A stretch of DNA of 64,000 bases, from contig OV121093.1 in assembly GCA_921293015.1 (NCBI GenBank), positions 24,872,622-24,936,621 on the forward strand, read 5' to 3'. Both the position numbers and the translations under genes were made by a program. The notes under the pieces are model-generated. The model saw nothing but the letters and a program-made list of their open reading frames with translations. It had not been told where the DNA came from and searched no databases. Positions within the stretch are counted from its first letter, which is position 1. Each line of letters starts with the position of its first letter. Shown here piece by piece: positions 55,701-61,700 of this stretch. The DNA is from Phorcus lineatus (lineage: Eukaryota; Mollusca; Gastropoda; Trochida; Trochidae).

Positions 55701-58700
55701 TCTAAAGTCTAAAGTCACATCTAACTTAAAAGACTTGAAACATACTCTGTTACACTTGAATTTACTTGAACAAAATAAAAAAAAACTTCTATTCAACTAC
55801 TTATAGAACATTTATTTCATGGCTAGCAAGCTAGCAACAACCGTGTTATCTTCTATCAAATGTTTCTGCTCTGCAGGGAAGGAACAGTGACTTGACATAC
55901 TCCTTGATACGCACAGAGCGCTGTCGTCAATACTTCAGTATAACATCGGAAGGTGGCCTTTACGTCAAATCCGATTTGGTTACAGCCAGCAGTGAAACTT
56001 CTTCTTTCAATGTGAGTAGATTCAAATGTTTTAATGTCCATTTTAACTATGTACGCTGAGATCCTGACCACATTTGAGTGGTTATAACAACTGAACATGT
56101 GACTGGTCAGTCAGAACTGTATAGATTATTTTGAAAGTGTGTTGTAGATCTTAAATATCCTGCGTTAGCTATAAACATTGTATTGCATGAGTCTTGTGAG
56201 CAAGGTGTGAAACAGGGTCACCCTCCATACAGACAATATAGGAGTCTATTTGCCTTCAGTGATACGGAGAGTGAAATACACCTATCAACAATATATGAAA
56301 TACATAAGTAAAACTCAAATATCATAATTCAATGTCTGGTAATTACTTTCTAAAAAATAAAATTAATGTATCTGTCAAAAATACATATCTAAAGAGCAGA
56401 TGATAGATTGTATGGATGCAAAACAATAAAGAAAATCACCAAATATAAGATTCTCAATATATGGTACTGGTGTGATACTGTATCCAGATACGTGGCAGGT
56501 CACATGCTTACATGTCCTGGACTAACTGATAGCACAAGATGAAGAATCCACCCACATAAAGGCATGTAAACATAAATCAATGCCAGACATATGTTGAATC
56601 AAACTCTGACTATAAATAACCTACACCCTACCCTAAACAAATATATACATGTGTGATACATAAAATATACAATCAAAAAAGGCAATCCTGATCACATGTG
56701 ACTGGTCATAGCCAATAGGAAGGCAATCCTGAATGCATCTGACTGGTCATCTCCAATACAAAGGCAATCCTAAACACATGTGACTGGTCATAGCCAATAT
56801 GATGGCAATCCTGAACACATGTGACTGGTCATAGCCAATATGAAGGCAATCCTGAACACATATGTGACTGGTCATAGCCAATATGATGGCAATCCTAAAC
56901 ACATGCAACTGGTCATAGCCAATATGATGGCAATCCTAAACACATGTGACTGGTCATAGCCAATATGATGGCAATCCTGAACACATGTGACTGGTCATAG
57001 CCAATATGATGGCAATCCTAAACACATGTGACTGGTCATAGCCAATATGATGGCAATCCTGAACACATTTGACTGGTCATAGCCAATATGAAGGCAATCC
57101 TGAACACATGTGACTGGTCATAGCCAATATGATGGCAATCCTGAACACATGTGACTGGTCATAGCCAATGTAAAGGCAATCCTGAACACATGTGAATGGT
57201 CATAGCAAATATGAAGGCAATCCTGAACACATGTGACTGGTCATAGCCAATAGGAAGGCCATCCTGAATGCATGTGACTGGTCATTGCCAATACATAGGC
57301 AATCCTGAACACATGTAACTGGTCATAGCCAACATGAAGGCAATCCTAAACACATGTTACTGGTCATAGCCAATATGAAGGCAATCCTGAACACATGTGA
57401 ATGGTCATAGCTAATATTAAGGCAATCCTGAACACATGTGAATGGTCATAGCCAATAGGAAGGCAATCCTGAATGCATGTGACTGGTCATCGCCAATATG
57501 ATGGCAATCCTGAATACATGTGACTGGTCAAAGCAAATATGATGGCAATCCTAAACACATGTTACTGGTCATAGCCAATATGAAGGCCATCCTGAATGCA
57601 TGTGACTGGTCATTGCCAAAACATAGGCAATCCTGAACACATGTAACTGGTCATAGCCAATATGAAGGCAATCCTGAACACATGTGACTGGTCATAGCCA
57701 ATATTAAGGCAATCCTGAACACATGTGATTGGTCATAGCCAATAGGAAGGCAATCCTGAATGCATGAGACTGGTCAAAGCCACCCTTACCAAATTCACAA
57801 AAATACAATATTCCTACAACTAATTCAATCTTAACATAAGCTAGTAATTTTCTTTTAACTAGAAGGGAAACCTAAAATAATTCAGGATAAACAATTTGCT
57901 TTCAACATCACTCATGATAATTCCTGATTTGCACCATCTTTGAATACTTTATCGTTTATAATAGATAATTTTTTTCCCGCATACACCAACTAAGAAGGCC
58001 TGCATTTGTAGGGAATCTTATACAAGAAAGATGAATTTTGAACAGTGATTGAAAACAGTGAAATTTCAACTCTTTTTGCAAAATCATGCTTTTGCAGTGT
58101 GTAGTAATTGCAACTGACAGAGGAACTACTCCAAGGACTGCGTCTAATCAGGCTCGAGTTACCATCACGGTAGTCCGGAACACGCCACCGACCTTGACAT
58201 TGACACCAAACCCAGTTACCTTGCAAGAGAATGCTACACAAGGGTTTCTTGTCTCACAGATATCCATCAATGAACAGGACAGCGATGTAAGTGTTGTTTA
58301 TTTCTTGTTTCAATATTTGACAAAGCATGGTGTAACATCATCCTTGTTTAGTGGCTGGGTGTTGCCAGAAGTGAACCCAGTATCATGTGTAAAGGAAACT
58401 GTTTGTGACTGGGTGTTGCCAGAAGTGACCCCAGTATCATGTGTAAAGGAAACTGTTTGTGACTGGGTGTTGCCAGAAGTGACCCCAGTATCATGTGTAA
58501 AGGAAACTGTATGTGGCTGGGTGTTGCCAGAAGTGACCCCACTATCATGTGTAAAGGAAACTTGTCAATCATTTTCAGAATTTTGGACTTTACTGAATGG
58601 TCAAATCTTGTCAGTTTTTAAAATCTTCTTCAGCTGTTCAGATTATGAGTGATGGAAATACCCTTATGTATTTTTGGGGTTTTGAAAATGGTCAAATATT

Positions 58701-61700
58701 ATCACTTTCTTAAATTTTGCTGCAGGTGCCCTTCAACGATGTTTATGTGCAAATGATCGGTGATGGAAATGCCCCCAGTATCTTTGGTGTTTCTGATGAC
58801 GGACAAGAGATAAGGGTGACTGGTGCCGCTGATCTGGGGACTGATGTGCAGGAATTGTATAATGTATGTGGTCATACTTGTCAGAATCTGTCTTTGTGAA
58901 TGTTTCTTTGTTGTTGCTAACTTTGTACAAGCTACCAGTAACTGATTGAGTTGATTTTAGGCAACTTGGCTTGATGTTGAAGATCATTGCAATGTCAGTG
59001 TTGAGAAGGGCATAAATCATTAGTAAGAAATAAATAACAAAACGTAAGTGTTTACAGGAAAAATAATAGATTGTAAGTGTTTAAAGAATAATAATAAATT
59101 GTAAGTGTTTAAAGGATAATAATAAATTGTCAGTGTTTAAAGGATAATATTAATTGTAAGTGTTTAAAGGATAATAGTAATTGTAAGTGTTTAAAAGATA
59201 ATGGTAATTGTAAGTGTGTAAAGGATAATATTAATTGTAAGTGTTTAAAGGATAATATTAATTGTAAGTGTTTAAAGGATAAATAGAAGAGTGTGAGTGT
59301 AAGTAGAATTAGTTAATTGCAAACGGTTAAAAGAGAATTATTGATTCTGAGTTGCTAAAGGGGGGTAAATAAATTCTTAGTGCTACTAGAAATTGTTAGT
59401 GCTTTAGTTTTGTTCAAAACTTCATCTAAACCTTAGCAATAAGTAATAATACTAAGTAACAATGTTGATGCCATTCATAACTCCATTGATAAACACTTTG
59501 AGTCTTTAATATACTGCATGTCAAGCATTTATTCAATAGTCCATGATATCAATTTCCTGTCCAGCTGCGACTAGAAGTGAAGGATGGAGGTCGATCCAGC
59601 AAGTCTTCTACTGCTGTGTTAAGGGTCAACATCAATAGAAATCTGGCCACGCCAACATTTATCGGAGACACCGACCTGACCTTTGACATCCCTGAAAACA
59701 CACCTGTTGGAGAACTTGTCGTCGATCTGACTGCGGTGGATGGTGACACTAGGGTACTCAAATTGTTAGAATTCTGTACTAATTCTGACAAGAACTTCTT
59801 TCTTGGGGGCACTTAAAAAAACTTAACTGAATTCTTTCCTTCACTGGCAACAACAACATTTATAAGTTCATGAAGTCACCACATGATTCAAACATTGTCA
59901 ACAGGGTTGTGTATGTTATTGAGGTTTTTGTTTTGAATGGAGGGTCTACCAAGTTTGAATGGCTGTCTGTTATCTGAAACAACAATCCTAACTCCAGGTG
60001 AATGGGAACAAGTTATTTTAATACTGGTTTTGTTTGAAATTCATTACTTGAAATTCATTCTTCCACAGCCATAACTTGAAATTCATTCTTCCACGGCCAG
60101 GTACCCAACAACAAGCTGACCTACTTGGCCCAACTGCCATCCAGCCAGGGTGCCGAGTTCCTGTATGTACACCCAATTAATGGAGAGGTCAGGATTCAGC
60201 GATCGGTCATGGGCACAGCCATACGACAGCTCCAGGTAAGCACTGTTAAATCGCACTTATCAAGATTCACCCAAGTAATTAGTTTCCTTTGTCTGCACTG
60301 CAGTGGGAAAAAGGTCTAAAGACAGTGGCTTTTGAAGAACTCTAAGCTAATTATTTTTTTGTTAGGATGTAGAATATGAAATGTTTGCGAATGTTTTCAT
60401 TACTTATATGTTTGCTGTGTTGTTTTATTTTTAGGACTTTTAAGACCCATTTAAGTTGGATAGATAATAAATCAGATAAAACTTTTGTTTATTTTCATGG
60501 CATTTAATCATAAAGCTTTTCTTCGGTGCTTTAATTATCATCAACTTGCTTGGAGACAAAACTCTCTTATCTTCCCTTACTCTCTCTTCAGATAGTCTGA
60601 CTCGTATGAATATTGCTCTGCTTTCCAGTTTCCAGTGGTAGTTCAAGACGGTGGGTCTCCACCCAAGAGTGCTGTTGCCTCCATCACTGTAAACATCCTG
60701 CGGGATGTGACCAGCCTTGCCTTCCTTTCCTCCAACATCAACGAGCGTATCCAGGAAACCCAGGAGGTGCCCAGTCTGGTGACAACAGTCAGCGCTACTC
60801 CCTCGGTACGTGGGCATCACTCTTTCTCCTGCAACCTATTCAACAACAAACAATGACCAATGGGCCACTATCAAGAAAAAAAGATAACTTGTGTCTAATC
60901 TCAATGAAAGTTTTATTCTGTAGATTAATTCTGTAGTATTTTACTATGCGGATCTGCGTTCTCAAAGCTTTCTGTAACGTTGTAGATACAGATCTACGTA
61001 TCATGTCGTTGATCTTGTAACTAAAGTTTGATTATGCCAATACTGTATGTTCACCATTTCGTTAATGTTATCAGGTTAAACCTTAATCATGAATATTTAT
61101 CTAATGTAACGATCGATGTTGAATGATACTAGACACTGAAATTAAGATTTTCAACATGAATTATAATATGAATGGATTATTTCCGTCTTTATGATTGGCC
61201 TATTTGGTCACATGACAGCAATGACGTCAAGCGACGTCAACCAGTGTGGAACGTGAGAGGTTGATGTAACAATCCAAACACCTCTGGTGAATAAAAATAG
61301 ATTTAAAAAATCCTGGTCCACCGGAAATACTAGAAGGTTATTAAAGACCTACTTCATATAATGAAACAATTATAGATCAACTTCAGACTTGGTTGATCAA
61401 ATGATTTATCGACCTTAGACATGTGATATTCACCTTGGCTTCGACTCTCTGAATATCACATGTCCAAGGTAGATAAATCATTGGATCAACCTCACTTGAA
61501 GTGAATAATTGTTTATTGTGAGAATATTCAGCAGTCCAGATGTGTGTATATGAGGTTACAACTCACCCTGGCCACTGCCTAACTCCTCAAGTCCTCTGAC
61601 ACAACTGACCTCACTCCATTCCTCAGTTCAGCTCACCTGTCATGACCCACGCTATGGTCTGGGGCACCAACTATAGCCAGAGTGAGAATAATACTACTCT

